Shown piece by piece: positions 23,549-31,554 of a DNA stretch of 64,000 nucleotides (position 1 is its first letter; each line of letters begins with the position of its first letter). A program made the translations under genes and the position numbers. The notes below the pieces were generated by a model, which had not been told where the DNA came from, did not search any database, and worked only from the letters and a program-made list of their open reading frames with translations. The DNA comes from Bog-473 sp963809825 (GTDB lineage: Bacteria > Actinomycetota > Acidimicrobiia > Acidimicrobiales > RAAP-2): positions 62,001-126,000 of the forward strand of contig CAWELJ010000013.1 in the NCBI GenBank assembly GCA_963809825.1, in the 5' to 3' direction.

Positions 23549-24433
23549 TCAGACCTCCGCTGGTGTGAGCCCCACCAGGTCCTCGCTGACCTGCCAGAGG
23601 CGACGCGCCGCCTCGGGATCGCGTGCCCACCGCTTGGGCTGCTTCGCCTTGCACTTGACGAAGTACTGCCCGCTGACCCCCGCCACCGCGGGGTCGGAGG
23701 CCAGATAGACCGAGGTGCGGGCGCCCTTGGCCGGGGACAAGAAGAACGGCGAGGCAATCTTGATCCCGAAGGCGAGCAGGCCCCGGGCGTCGCCGTCCGC
23801 CCCGTAGCCCGTGCGCACCGTCCCGGGATGCAGCGAGTTCGCCGTCACCCCGCTGCCCTCGAGGCGGCGCGCCAATTCGAGCGTGAAGAGGATGTTCGCC
23901 AGTTTCGACTGCCCGTAGACCCGCATGGTGGCGTACTTCTTCTCGGACTGGAGGTCGTCGAAGGGCATCCCCTTGCGGGCGGCGTTGTGCGCCGTCGACG
24001 CCACGTTCACGATGCGGGCCGGCGCCGACGCCCGGATCCGCTCCAGCAGGAGGTTCGTGAGCAGGAAGGGCCCGAGGTGATTGGTGCCGAAGGTCGCCTC
24101 GAAGCCGTCAACCGTCTCGGTCCGTTCCGACAGCACCAGTCCGGCGTTGTTCACGAGCACGTCCACCCTCGGCGCCTGCTCGAGGATCTCGCCTGCGCCC
24201 CGTCGCACCGAGGAGAGGTCGGCCAGGTCGAACACGACGAGCTGGACCTGGGCCTCACCACCGGCGCGCGGCGCGATGGCGGCCACCGCGGCACGACCCT
24301 TGTCGGCGTTGCGGGCCGTCACGATGACCCGGGCGCCCATGGCGGCCAAGGCGGCCGCCGTCTCGAGCCCGATACCCGAGTTGGCCCCCGTGACGACCAC
24401 CGTTTTCCCCTGCATGTCGGGCACAGCGCGCAT
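23549..24433 (-). CDS. SDR-family oxidoreductase, retinol-dehydrogenase-like
   Basis: A 294-residue SDR that looks like the retinol dehydrogenase/WW-oxidoreductase branch: KTVVVTGANSGIGLETA near residues 10-26, VNNAG near 98, FGTNHLGPFLLTNLLL, Ser in NVASTAH, and YGQSKLANILF with the catalytic Y-x3-K. SLHPGTVRT follows the active site. The start is uncertain: GAGGAGG abuts the ATG at 24433 but is ideally spaced for the GTG at 24424. It lies 57 bp after the sulfatase gene in the same operon. Confidence 0.87.
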   Translation of the reverse strand: MRAVPDMQGKTVVVTGANSGIGLETAAALAAMGARVIVTARNADKGRAAVAAIAPRAGGEAQVQLVVFDLADLSSVRRGAGEILEQAPRVDVLVNNAGLVLSERTETVDGFEATFGTNHLGPFLLTNLLLERIRASAPARIVNVASTAHNAARKGMPFDDLQSEKKYATMRVYGQSKLANILFTLELARRLEGSGVTANSLHPGTVRTGYGADGDARGLLAFGIKIASPFFLSPAKGARTSVYLASDPAVAGVSGQYFVKCKAKQPKRWARDPEAARRLWQVSEDLVGLTPAEV

Positions 24434-24490
24434 CCTCCTCGTGACGGGCAGGCGTCAGCATTCCACACCCCCGGGCCGGCAGGTCCGCCG

Positions 24491-26065
24491 TCAGCGCCAG
24501 GTGTCGCGGGCCTCCACCAGCCCGCGCTCGCCGTGGAGGAAGCTGCCGCTGAGCGTCCGCTCCGCCGTGCGCATCTGCCACTGCAGGAGCTCCTGCGTCG
24601 CGTTCCACGCGGCGGTGGTCACCGCGGGACTGTCCTCCGCCAGCAGGTTGTGGATCTGCCCGGGGTCGGCGGACAGATCGAAGAGCAACGGTGGCAACAT
24701 CGTGCCCGCAGCGGCGAATTGGACGTACTTGTGCCGGGGCCCTCGGGTCACGGCCAGCGAACAGTGGCTCATGGGGATGCCGAACAGCGTCTCGGCCTGC
24801 AACCCCACCGGGTCGGCGAAGCTCCATTCGAAGTGCGCCGTGTCGCGCCAGTGTGCCGGGGTGGGCTCGCCGCGCACGAAGGGGGCGAGCGACCAGCCAT
24901 CGGCTTGGAGCGGCACTTCCGCGCCCATGAACTCGCAGATCGTGGGCAGCACGTCGACCGATTCCGTGACCGCGTCCACCTTCGTCCCACGACCTCCGTC
25001 CGCCTCGGGCCTCGGGTCCACCACGATCAGGGGCACGTGGTAGCTCTCGTCCCAGAAGCCCAGCTTCTCGAGCAGCCAGTGGTCGCCGCCCATCTCGCCG
25101 TGGTCGCTGGTGACGACGACCAGGGTCGAGTCCGCCAACCCGCTCTGCTGCAGGTACCCGAAGAGCGCCGCCAACCCGTCGTCGACCTCGCGTTGAGCGC
25201 CGTAGTAGGTGGCGCGGACCTGGCGCCGGTCCCGCTCGTCACGGGGGGCGCCCACCCCCCGCATGCCCATCGCCATCGCACCGAGGGGGTGGATCGCGGC
25301 CTCCTGCTCGCGCGTCGGGCACCCGGTGAAGGGTCCCACCGCCTCGGCGGGGTACAGGTCGTGGTAACCCACGGGGTTGCGCCGCGGCGGGTGGGGCCGG
25401 ATGAACGAGGCATGGACGAAGAACGGTGTGTCGCCGTTGCGCTGCAGCCAGTTGAGGAGCTCCTCGCGTAGGAACGTCGTCTGTGAGAGCTCGACGGGGA
25501 AGCGCGTGGGGGCCCAGGTCGGCCCGTGCGCGTCGGCACCCGGGAAACCCTCCATGGGCCCGTACAGGTCGTGCGGGTCGGCGGGGACGTCGACACCGTG
25601 CGCGGCGAGCCAGCGGCCCCAGGCCGGGCTTCCCTTCTCCCAGGGGTCCTCGACGAGGACCCGGAAGCCCGGCAGGATGCCCTCGTAGTTCGTCAGCCTC
25701 GGGTCGCCGGACGGCACCGTGCGCGGATCGACCGAGGTGTCGGTGTAGCCGAAGAGGACGGGGTCGTACCCGCACTCCCTCGCCAGCAGCGCCACGTTCG
25801 TGAAACGGGCGTCGAGTGGCGTGCCGTTCAGGATCGATCGGTTCCGGTGTTGGTACGTGCCCGTGTAGAGGCACGCCCGCGAGGGTCCGCACGGAGCCGC
25901 GTTCGCCCAGTGATTGGCGAAGAGCACCCCTCCGGCGGCCAACGCGTCGAGCGTCGGCGTCTCCACCACCGGGTGCCCGAGGGTCGAGAGGCAATCGCCA
26001 CGCCACTGGTCCAGGGTGATGAACAGCACGTTGCGGTTGGCCGGCATGGTGCAACTCTTGTCCAT
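24491..26065 (-). CDS. Sulfatase / phosphonate monoester hydrolase-family enzyme
   Basis: The 524-residue protein is an alkaline-phosphatase-superfamily sulfatase. NVLFITLDQWRGDCL near residues 12-26 holds the metal-binding Asp; AAPCGPSRACLYTGTYQHRN near 57-76 contains the C-x-P-S-R motif in which the Cys is converted to formylglycine by a separate activating enzyme; VVVTSDHGEMGGDHWL supplies the later metal ligands. The PCGPSR context resembles arylsulfatase/phosphonate monoester hydrolases. There is no signal peptide, so it should be cytoplasmic. An in-frame ATG at 26047 is an alternative start. It leads the six-gene operon; no maturase gene is nearby. Confidence 0.9.
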   Translation of the reverse strand: MDKSCTMPANRNVLFITLDQWRGDCLSTLGHPVVETPTLDALAAGGVLFANHWANAAPCGPSRACLYTGTYQHRNRSILNGTPLDARFTNVALLARECGYDPVLFGYTDTSVDPRTVPSGDPRLTNYEGILPGFRVLVEDPWEKGSPAWGRWLAAHGVDVPADPHDLYGPMEGFPGADAHGPTWAPTRFPVELSQTTFLREELLNWLQRNGDTPFFVHASFIRPHPPRRNPVGYHDLYPAEAVGPFTGCPTREQEAAIHPLGAMAMGMRGVGAPRDERDRRQVRATYYGAQREVDDGLAALFGYLQQSGLADSTLVVVTSDHGEMGGDHWLLEKLGFWDESYHVPLIVVDPRPEADGGRGTKVDAVTESVDVLPTICEFMGAEVPLQADGWSLAPFVRGEPTPAHWRDTAHFEWSFADPVGLQAETLFGIPMSHCSLAVTRGPRHKYVQFAAAGTMLPPLLFDLSADPGQIHNLLAEDSPAVTTAAWNATQELLQWQMRTAERTLSGSFLHGERGLVEARDTWR

Positions 26066-26206
26066 CGGGACGTCCCGGGCCGGGACACCGTCCGGCCGCG
26101 CCGGACGCGACGGAACGGATGGCTCAGGACGTGCGGACCGTTGCTCCGCCGAGCCGGGTCCCGAACTCGATCAGCCAGGCGCCGACACGCGGCCGGAGCG
26201 CCCGGC

Positions 26207-26255
26207 GCACTGCTCGGCCTCCGGTCACCGGGAGTCCGGAGGCCGAGCGCTGTGC
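26207..26255. other. Long perfect hairpin in the 420-bp sulfatase/ArsR intergenic region
   Basis: CTCGGCCTCCGG (26213-26224) and CCGGAGGCCGAG (26236-26247) are a 12-bp perfect inverted repeat with an 11-nt loop, extended by one G-C pair and further outside by GCAC/GTGC (26207-26210 and 26252-26255). It lies 142 bp upstream of the sulfatase start and about 230 bp upstream of the ArsR start. No T-run follows on either strand. The rest of 26066-26440 holds no convincing gene. Confidence 0.5.
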
Positions 26256-26441
26256 CGCACCGGGGTCGTCGATCTGGTTCACCTGCCGCCGCACCGCCCG
26301 GCGGGGAGCTGACCCTCTCATGAGGTCTTGGCGGTGGGCGTCCGCCTGGGAGTGCACTGCTCTCGCCTGGATCATCATCCCTCTACCTCGCTGGATGCTC
26401 ATCGTTTCGGTCTTCGCCCCCTCCAACCGTTCCTACATCTT

Positions 26442-26479
26442 AACCAATGGTTGACAACAAATCAAGAATATCCTAATAT
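26442..26479 (+). promoter_or_regulatory. Near-consensus sigma-A promoter with palindrome over the -35 box
   Basis: TTGACA (26451-26456), a 17-nt spacer and TAATAT (26474-26479) form an almost ideal housekeeping promoter. The predicted transcript start falls on the ATG of the ArsR gene at 26486, so the mRNA should be leaderless. AACCAATGGTT (26442-26452) is a perfect palindrome overlapping the -35 element and is the natural site for autorepression. Confidence 0.75.
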
Positions 26480-26485
26480 AGCTCT

Positions 26486-27615
26486 ATGCCTATGTTCACT
26501 GAGGAGACCGCAGCGGCCCGACCGGCGGCGGTGACCGCGTCTCCCTCCCTCGTCTCTGACCTTTCGTGGCTTCTCTCGGTCGCAGCCCGGCCCTCGATGC
26601 AGGCCCGCTACCCGCAACTGGCCGAGATGTTCGACGGCCGCGAGGACCTGGCGGACCGCGTCCGCGGCTTCTGGGGCGCAGGCTCGGAGGAGACGTGCTT
26701 CGGCGAGATGCAGATCCTGGCCCACCACGGTGGGGCACTCGCCGCGACCGACCCCGACGTCGTGTGGCGGGCGATCGAGTCGGCGGTGGCCACGGTGCCC
26801 CTCGACCTGGAATGCCGTCCGAGGACCCCTCCGAGCGCGCGACGTACCTCGACCGTTTCCGCCGGCTGCGCGAGTCCCCTGAGCTCGTGCGTGCGTACCT
26901 CGGCCTCCTGAGGGAGGTCTGGTCGCCGGTCGACGAGATGTGGCAGCAGGCGCTGCCCGTCATCACCGAGGCCGGGCGTCATGTCGTCGCACAGTACGAA
27001 CGTGGGCGGTCACTGGAAGCACTTATACCGGTGGGGTGTGACATCCTCCGGGACCGGATGCCGGCCATCGTCTCGGGCGTGGAGTCGGGGCAACTGGAAC
27101 TGCTCTTCGTGCCCTGCTTGTTCTTCGGCACGAGCATGTACCTCGAGTTCTCCGGCCTCGTCATGATCGGCACGGGGGTGGGGCAGGGCGACATCGCGGC
27201 GCGCGCCCGCACGGAATCGGTAGCGAAGCGCCTCAAGGCGGTGGCGGAGCCCACCCGCCTGGCGCTTCTCCACTCCCTGGCCACCGCACCGAGCACGGTG
27301 GGCGAGCTCGCCGTGCTGTTCCGGTTGGCCCAGCCCACCGTCAGCATGCACATCAAGGTGCTGCGCCAGAGCGGACTCGTGCGCTCGGAACGGGTCGGGG
27401 GCCGGCTACGGCTGGCCGCCGATCCCGGGGCGGTCGAGGCCCTCCTCGGCGAGGTACGCCAGGCCGTCCTCCGGGGCGCGGGACAGGATCAGGATGCCGA
27501 TGCGGCGACCCCGGCCGCTGCAGGGGCGGCGGCCGGCGCCAGCACGACCGGCAGCGACCGGATGCCGGCCACGGTGGTCGAGAGCACCCGCTCGGGCGAA
27601 CCCGTCACCGCGTAG
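26486..27615 (+). pseudogene. ArsR-like regulator with DUF5937-type N-terminus, frameshifted
   Basis: The gene reads in two frames. Frame 1 (26486-26911) encodes about 109 sensible residues ending VATVPLDLE, then turns to unrelated sequence. Frame 2 resumes at 26812 with PSEDPSERATYLDRFRRL and continues to an ArsR winged helix (LKAVAEPTRLALLHSLAT through LAQPTVSMHIKVLRQSGLV) near the end. One missing base around 26811-26813 explains the break; adding one restores L-E-x-P-S. The N-terminal half looks like the DUF5937 domain that precedes ArsR helices in actinobacteria. The last 40 residues run antisense into the P450 gene and look unconserved. It is driven by a strong leaderless promoter and probably regulated the divergent sulfatase operon. 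Confidence 0.75.
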
Positions 27616-28754
27616 TCGGGGAAGCGCGCCAGGAACTCCTCCACGAAGACCCGGGCCTCCAGGCGGGCCAGGCTCGCGCCGAGGCACACATGCTCCCCGA
27701 AGCCGAACGCCACATGCATCGGATTCGTGGGCCGGCGCACGTCAAACCGGTCGGCGTCGTCGCCGAAGACCCGCTCGTCCCGGTTCCCCGATGCGTACAG
27801 CATGCACAGGTAGTCACCCTCGGCGACCGTGGTCCCGGCCACCTCGACGCTCTCGGTGGCGGTGCGGCAGAACGCCTGCACCGGCGTCACCCAGCGCAGG
27901 CACTCCTCCACCGCGCCGGGCACCAGGGCCCAGTCCCGGGCCACGGCGGCGCGCTGGTCCGGGTGCTCCGAGAGCACGAGGGCCGACCCGGACAGCAGGG
28001 TGCGCGTCGTCTCGTTCCCGGCCACGAGGAGTGTCAGCAGGAACATGAACAGCTCGTCCCGGCTGAGCGGGTACCCGCCGACCTCGCTCCCCACCAGCAG
28101 CGACACCAGGTCCTCCCCCGGGTGCTCCCGTTTGGCCCGGATGTGCTCCACGATGAATCCCGAGAGCTCACCGAGCGCGGCCGCCGTCTCTCCCGACGGC
28201 AGGTCGGGCGACTCGATCGCCGCATCGGACCAGCGGCGGAAGTCCCGCCGGTCGGCCTCGTCGATCCCGAGCAGCTCCGCGATGACGGTGAGGGGGAAGG
28301 GCGCCGCCAGCTCCGCCACGAAGTCGATCTCGGCCCGGGACTCGACCGCGTCGAGCAGGCCGGCGGCGCAGGCGCGGATCGACTCGCCGAGGCCGGCCAG
28401 CGCCCGCGGCGTGAAGCGCCGGTTGACCAGCCCGCGGAAGGCGGCGTGCTGAGGCGGGTCCATGTGGAGGATGGAGGGCGCCGACATCCCGGGCCCGCTT
28501 GTCCGCAGGGGATCGTTCACCAGCGCCCCACGCCCCGAGCAGAAGTGCTGCGGGTCGCGACTGAGGTCCCGTATGTCCTCGTAGCGAGTGACGGCCCAGA
28601 ATCCGGGGCCGCACCGGTGCACCGGGTCATCGCGGCGCAGGCGCGCCAGCACCTCGTGGAAGTCCTCCCGGGCGAAGAAGGCCGCGTCCCGAGGGTCGAT
28701 GCGCTGGTCCCCGGCCACGGTCCGAGCGTACTGTGCAGCGCGGTGCGGACTCAC
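27489..28754 (-). CDS. Cytochrome P450
   Basis: A 421-residue bacterial class I P450. The haem-ligand segment AFGFGEHVCLGASLARLE is near residues 345-362, the oxygen-activation helix has LVAGNETTRTLL, the ExxR motif is EECLRW, and HMDPPQHAAFRGLVNRRFTP is the usual C-helix region. It needs a ferredoxin and reductase, neither of which is next to it. The CYP family and substrate cannot be read from this. The last 20 residues are Ala-rich and overlap the tail of the ArsR gene on the other strand. The GTG start is 89 bp from a divergent gene of unknown function. Confidence 0.93.
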   Translation of the reverse strand: MSPHRAAQYARTVAGDQRIDPRDAAFFAREDFHEVLARLRRDDPVHRCGPGFWAVTRYEDIRDLSRDPQHFCSGRGALVNDPLRTSGPGMSAPSILHMDPPQHAAFRGLVNRRFTPRALAGLGESIRACAAGLLDAVESRAEIDFVAELAAPFPLTVIAELLGIDEADRRDFRRWSDAAIESPDLPSGETAAALGELSGFIVEHIRAKREHPGEDLVSLLVGSEVGGYPLSRDELFMFLLTLLVAGNETTRTLLSGSALVLSEHPDQRAAVARDWALVPGAVEECLRWVTPVQAFCRTATESVEVAGTTVAEGDYLCMLYASGNRDERVFGDDADRFDVRRPTNPMHVAFGFGEHVCLGASLARLEARVFVEEFLARFPDYAVTGSPERVLSTTVAGIRSLPVVLAPAAAPAAAGVAASAS

Positions 28755-28843
28755 GCCGAATCCCTCTCCTTCGACCAGCCGCGGCCCCCGGCCGCGGCGG
28801 ACGGTCGTCCCAAGGCAGCCTCGCCGCGCCCGGAAGCGGCCAC

Positions 28844-30019
28844 GTGACGACGCCGCAGCCGGAGCACGGGGACCCCGGCTCTTCGCCCTACCGCGCCGCC
28901 GGAGAACACGCCCCGCTCAGTGGCCTCGACGAGTTCCTCATCCACAACGCGCCCTATCCGGTCCGCGTCATGTGGACGCCCGACGCCCAGGCCTACGAGC
29001 GCGTCTGGTTCACCTGCCAGGACAGGGTGGGCGAGCTCCTCGTCGTCATCGGCCTGGCCTTCTACCCGAACCTCGGCACGGCGGAGGCGTTCGCCATCGT
29101 CAACGTGCGCGGCCGCCACACCACGGTCCGGGCCCACCGCAAGCTCCGCACCGACCGCATGGACATGACGATCGGCCCCTTCAGCTTCCAACTCGTGGAG
29201 CCCTTCCGCGCCTGGCGGCTCCGGTTGGACCCCGACGCCACGGAGCACGGCGTCGGCTACGACATGACCTGGCTCGACACGAAGCGGCCCGTCTTCCGCC
29301 AGCTCGGCGCCGGCATGATCGTGGGCGGCCGCGCCGTCAGCCCGGTGGCGGGGTACGACGGCTTCGGGCGCCAGGAGGGATCGGTGACCTCGGCCGGCGA
29401 GCGCTTCACCCTCTCCCCCGCGACCCACCTCGGCACGCGCGATCACCATTGGGGCACCCGTGACGGCGTCGGCGGGCCCGGCCGCTACATGGGGATGCAG
29501 CACCCGCACAGCGGCGAGTGGGTCGAGTTCGAGGACTTCGGCATCTGGGGCGACCACGTGCTCTACAACCTCGGCGACGAGCGCAAGCGCAGCGGCACCT
29601 TGGCCAAGCGGGTCCACCGCATGCGCTTCGAGCCCGACACGCACCTCCTCCTCAGCGGCGAGGTCGATCTCGTGTTCGCCGACGGCGCCGTCAAGACGAT
29701 GACGTTCGAACGGCTGGGCAACCAGATCGCCTTCCTGCGCTGTGGCATGTACGGCGGCCCCAACGGGGGTACGCCCGACGGCGACCTGTGGCACGGCATG
29801 CCCGTCGCGCAGGGGGACGAGATCGTCGTGCACGGCGAGGCCTTCGACGTGAACGACCCCGCGGTGCGCACCCGCCTCGCCGGCCAGGATCAGCACCACT
29901 GTCGCGTCACGTGCGACGGCGAGGTCACGTACGGCCTCGTCGAGCCCTATGACACGCTGTGCTACGACGTGGCGAAGGCGGGGGTCATGGGCTTCTCGCT
30001 CCTCGAACCACTCCCCTGA
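28844..30019 (+). CDS. Uncharacterised conserved protein, beta-rich
   Basis: A 391-residue soluble protein that I cannot assign with confidence. It is rich in aromatic residues and predicted strands, with conserved-looking blocks RVWFTCQDRVGELLVVIGLAF's core (residues about 49-68), RDHHWGTRDG near 202-211 and WVEFEDFGIWGDHVLYN near 226. The RDHHWG block recalls AttH/CrtC-like lipocalin-fold proteins, in which an H-W-G stretch precedes the second barrel, but this is a guess. The GTG at 28844 follows GGAAG; the frame is open to 28733. It is divergent from a P450 and convergent with a kinase-like gene, in a region full of lipid- and xenobiotic-type enzymes. Confidence 0.72.
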   Translation: MTTPQPEHGDPGSSPYRAAGEHAPLSGLDEFLIHNAPYPVRVMWTPDAQAYERVWFTCQDRVGELLVVIGLAFYPNLGTAEAFAIVNVRGRHTTVRAHRKLRTDRMDMTIGPFSFQLVEPFRAWRLRLDPDATEHGVGYDMTWLDTKRPVFRQLGAGMIVGGRAVSPVAGYDGFGRQEGSVTSAGERFTLSPATHLGTRDHHWGTRDGVGGPGRYMGMQHPHSGEWVEFEDFGIWGDHVLYNLGDERKRSGTLAKRVHRMRFEPDTHLLLSGEVDLVFADGAVKTMTFERLGNQIAFLRCGMYGGPNGGTPDGDLWHGMPVAQGDEIVVHGEAFDVNDPAVRTRLAGQDQHHCRVTCDGEVTYGLVEPYDTLCYDVAKAGVMGFSLLEPLP

Positions 30020-30045
30020 GCGGCGGCCGCCCCGCCGCGAACGCG

Positions 30046-31068
30046 CTAGCCCGCCGCCTCCACGCGCTCGAGCAGGATGGCGCCCATCGGGTTGCCGGCG
30101 CGACGCGGGTCGCCGGCGATGCGCTGGTGGCGGTCGTTGATCGCCAGGGCGCGGACCAGGGCGAAGATCTCGTGCCACGCCAGCTCGGCCTCCCCCACTT
30201 CGTGCCCGCTCGCCCGCTCGTAGTGCGCCAGTGACTCGGCCCGGTCCGGGAACCCGGGCACCGAGCGATCGAACAGCGACGTCATCATGGACTCGAGGCC
30301 GAAGTGCCAGCCGAGGTCCATCTCGGGCGGACCCAGAGAAGCCAGGTCCCAGTCGAGTACGGCCCTGACCCGGCGCTCGGGATCGAAAACCAGGTTGCCG
30401 AGCCGCACGTCGCCCCACAACAGCACTGCGTCGCGTTCGGCCGGCACGTGGCCACCGCACCACTCCAGCGCCGCCGCCAACGCGGGGAGCGGCTCCCCCT
30501 GCGACGACCACTCGATGTAGGCCGCCCAGCGCGCCAGCGCGTCGCGCTCCGAGCGCCCGGGGAGGGCGCCGCCCAGCCCCGCCGCCTCCCACGGCACGGC
30601 GTGGATCGCAGCCAGCACCTCCATGAGGCCCTCGTCCATGCGCCGCTGCAGGCCGCGGCCCGCCTCCATCACGTAGGGGTCGAACACCGGCGCCGGGCCC
30701 GGGATGTCGCCGCGCACGCGGGGCATGACGAGGAAGGGTGCGCCGACATAGGCGGGGTCGTGCTCGACGACGGCGGGCGCCGGCGCCGGCACCCCGGCGG
30801 CGGCCACCGCGTTCTGGACCATCGCCTGGGGCCCCAGGTCGTAGTCGGGGAACGTGGGCTCGAGCGGCGGAAGCCGCACAACCAACCCGGGGCTTGCCGG
30901 CCCGAGGTCGACGAGCACCGTCTCGTTCGCCATGCCACCCCCTGCGTGGCCGAGCGACACGATGCCGTCCTCACCGGGGCCACCGGGCACGAGCCCGGGA
31001 TGCGCCGCCATCCAGCGGTCCAGGCCCTCCCGCAGAGCGGCGTCGTCGCGCTGACCCCCCGTGGCCAC
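30046..31068 (-). CDS. Phosphotransferase-family (APH/ChoK-like) protein
   Basis: A 340-residue aminoglycoside phosphotransferase-like kinase fold, of the type often found beside acyl-CoA dehydrogenases and lipid genes. GHAGGGMANETVLVDL is the glycine-rich loop, LLWGDVRLGNLVFD the catalytic loop and VLDWDLASLGPPEMDLGW the metal-binding DWD block. The catalytic loop has Trp where the family normally has His (HGD), although the Asp is kept. The GTG start immediately follows the stop of the upstream gene, so it ends a three-gene operon with a small unknown protein and a nitronate monooxygenase. Confidence 0.85.
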   Translation of the reverse strand: MATGGQRDDAALREGLDRWMAAHPGLVPGGPGEDGIVSLGHAGGGMANETVLVDLGPASPGLVVRLPPLEPTFPDYDLGPQAMVQNAVAAAGVPAPAPAVVEHDPAYVGAPFLVMPRVRGDIPGPAPVFDPYVMEAGRGLQRRMDEGLMEVLAAIHAVPWEAAGLGGALPGRSERDALARWAAYIEWSSQGEPLPALAAALEWCGGHVPAERDAVLLWGDVRLGNLVFDPERRVRAVLDWDLASLGPPEMDLGWHFGLESMMTSLFDRSVPGFPDRAESLAHYERASGHEVGEAELAWHEIFALVRALAINDRHQRIAGDPRRAGNPMGAILLERVEAAG

Positions 31069-31554
31069 CTACGGAAGGTAGACGACGGCGCGCCAGCGCC
31101 CCGTCATCTCGGCCCGGCACAGCGCCGTGCCGGCCCGGACGCACCACTCGACGACCGCCACCTCGTCGGCGTCGACCGGGGTCCGGGCCACCAGGCCGCG
31201 CCGGACATGGTCCTGGCGCAGCACCCACCCCTCGGGCAGCGCGATCCCGGCCTCGGCCAGGCGGGCCACCGCCTTGGCCCCCGTCGGGTGCATGAGACCC
31301 ACGGTCATCCCCTCGCGATCGCGGCGGTCAGGCTTCGCGGGCATCACCGTCGCCATCGACACCGGGGGCGCGCGGTTGCCGAAGAACGCGAACAGGCCAG
31401 CCTGTGGCTCGGGGTCCACCGTGTCCTCGTCGATGCCCGGGAGCAGGTTCATCCATCCGTCTCCGGCGTGGCGCAACTTGGCGAGGGCATCGGCCACGCC
31501 CGCCACGTCGGGGGGCGTGAACTCAATGGTCATGGTCTCGCGCCGGCTGCTCAC
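31069..31554 (-). CDS. Conserved hypothetical protein
   Basis: A 161-residue soluble protein without a domain I recognise. It begins with a helical segment VAGVADALAKLRHAG and has alternating strand/helix character with GMTVGLMHPTGAKAVARLAEAG in the middle. The GTG start overlaps the stop of the nitronate monooxygenase gene (GTGA), and its own stop touches the start of the kinase-like gene, so it is clearly translated in an operon. An internal ATG at 31533 is possible but lacks the coupling. Function unknown; the context suggests an accessory role to flavin oxidation. Confidence 0.65.
   Translation of the reverse strand: MSSRRETMTIEFTPPDVAGVADALAKLRHAGDGWMNLLPGIDEDTVDPEPQAGLFAFFGNRAPPVSMATVMPAKPDRRDREGMTVGLMHPTGAKAVARLAEAGIALPEGWVLRQDHVRRGLVARTPVDADEVAVVEWCVRAGTALCRAEMTGRWRAVVYLP

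Noticed and set aside
22484..25471. A plus-strand open frame of 995 codons
   Set aside because: It is antisense to the EthD, SDR and sulfatase genes, whose motifs are clear on the minus strand. Its translation shows no domain.
26119..26454. Small plus-strand ORF in the sulfatase/ArsR gap
   Set aside because: It crosses the hairpin and the promoter, has no ribosome site, and has no protein-like composition.
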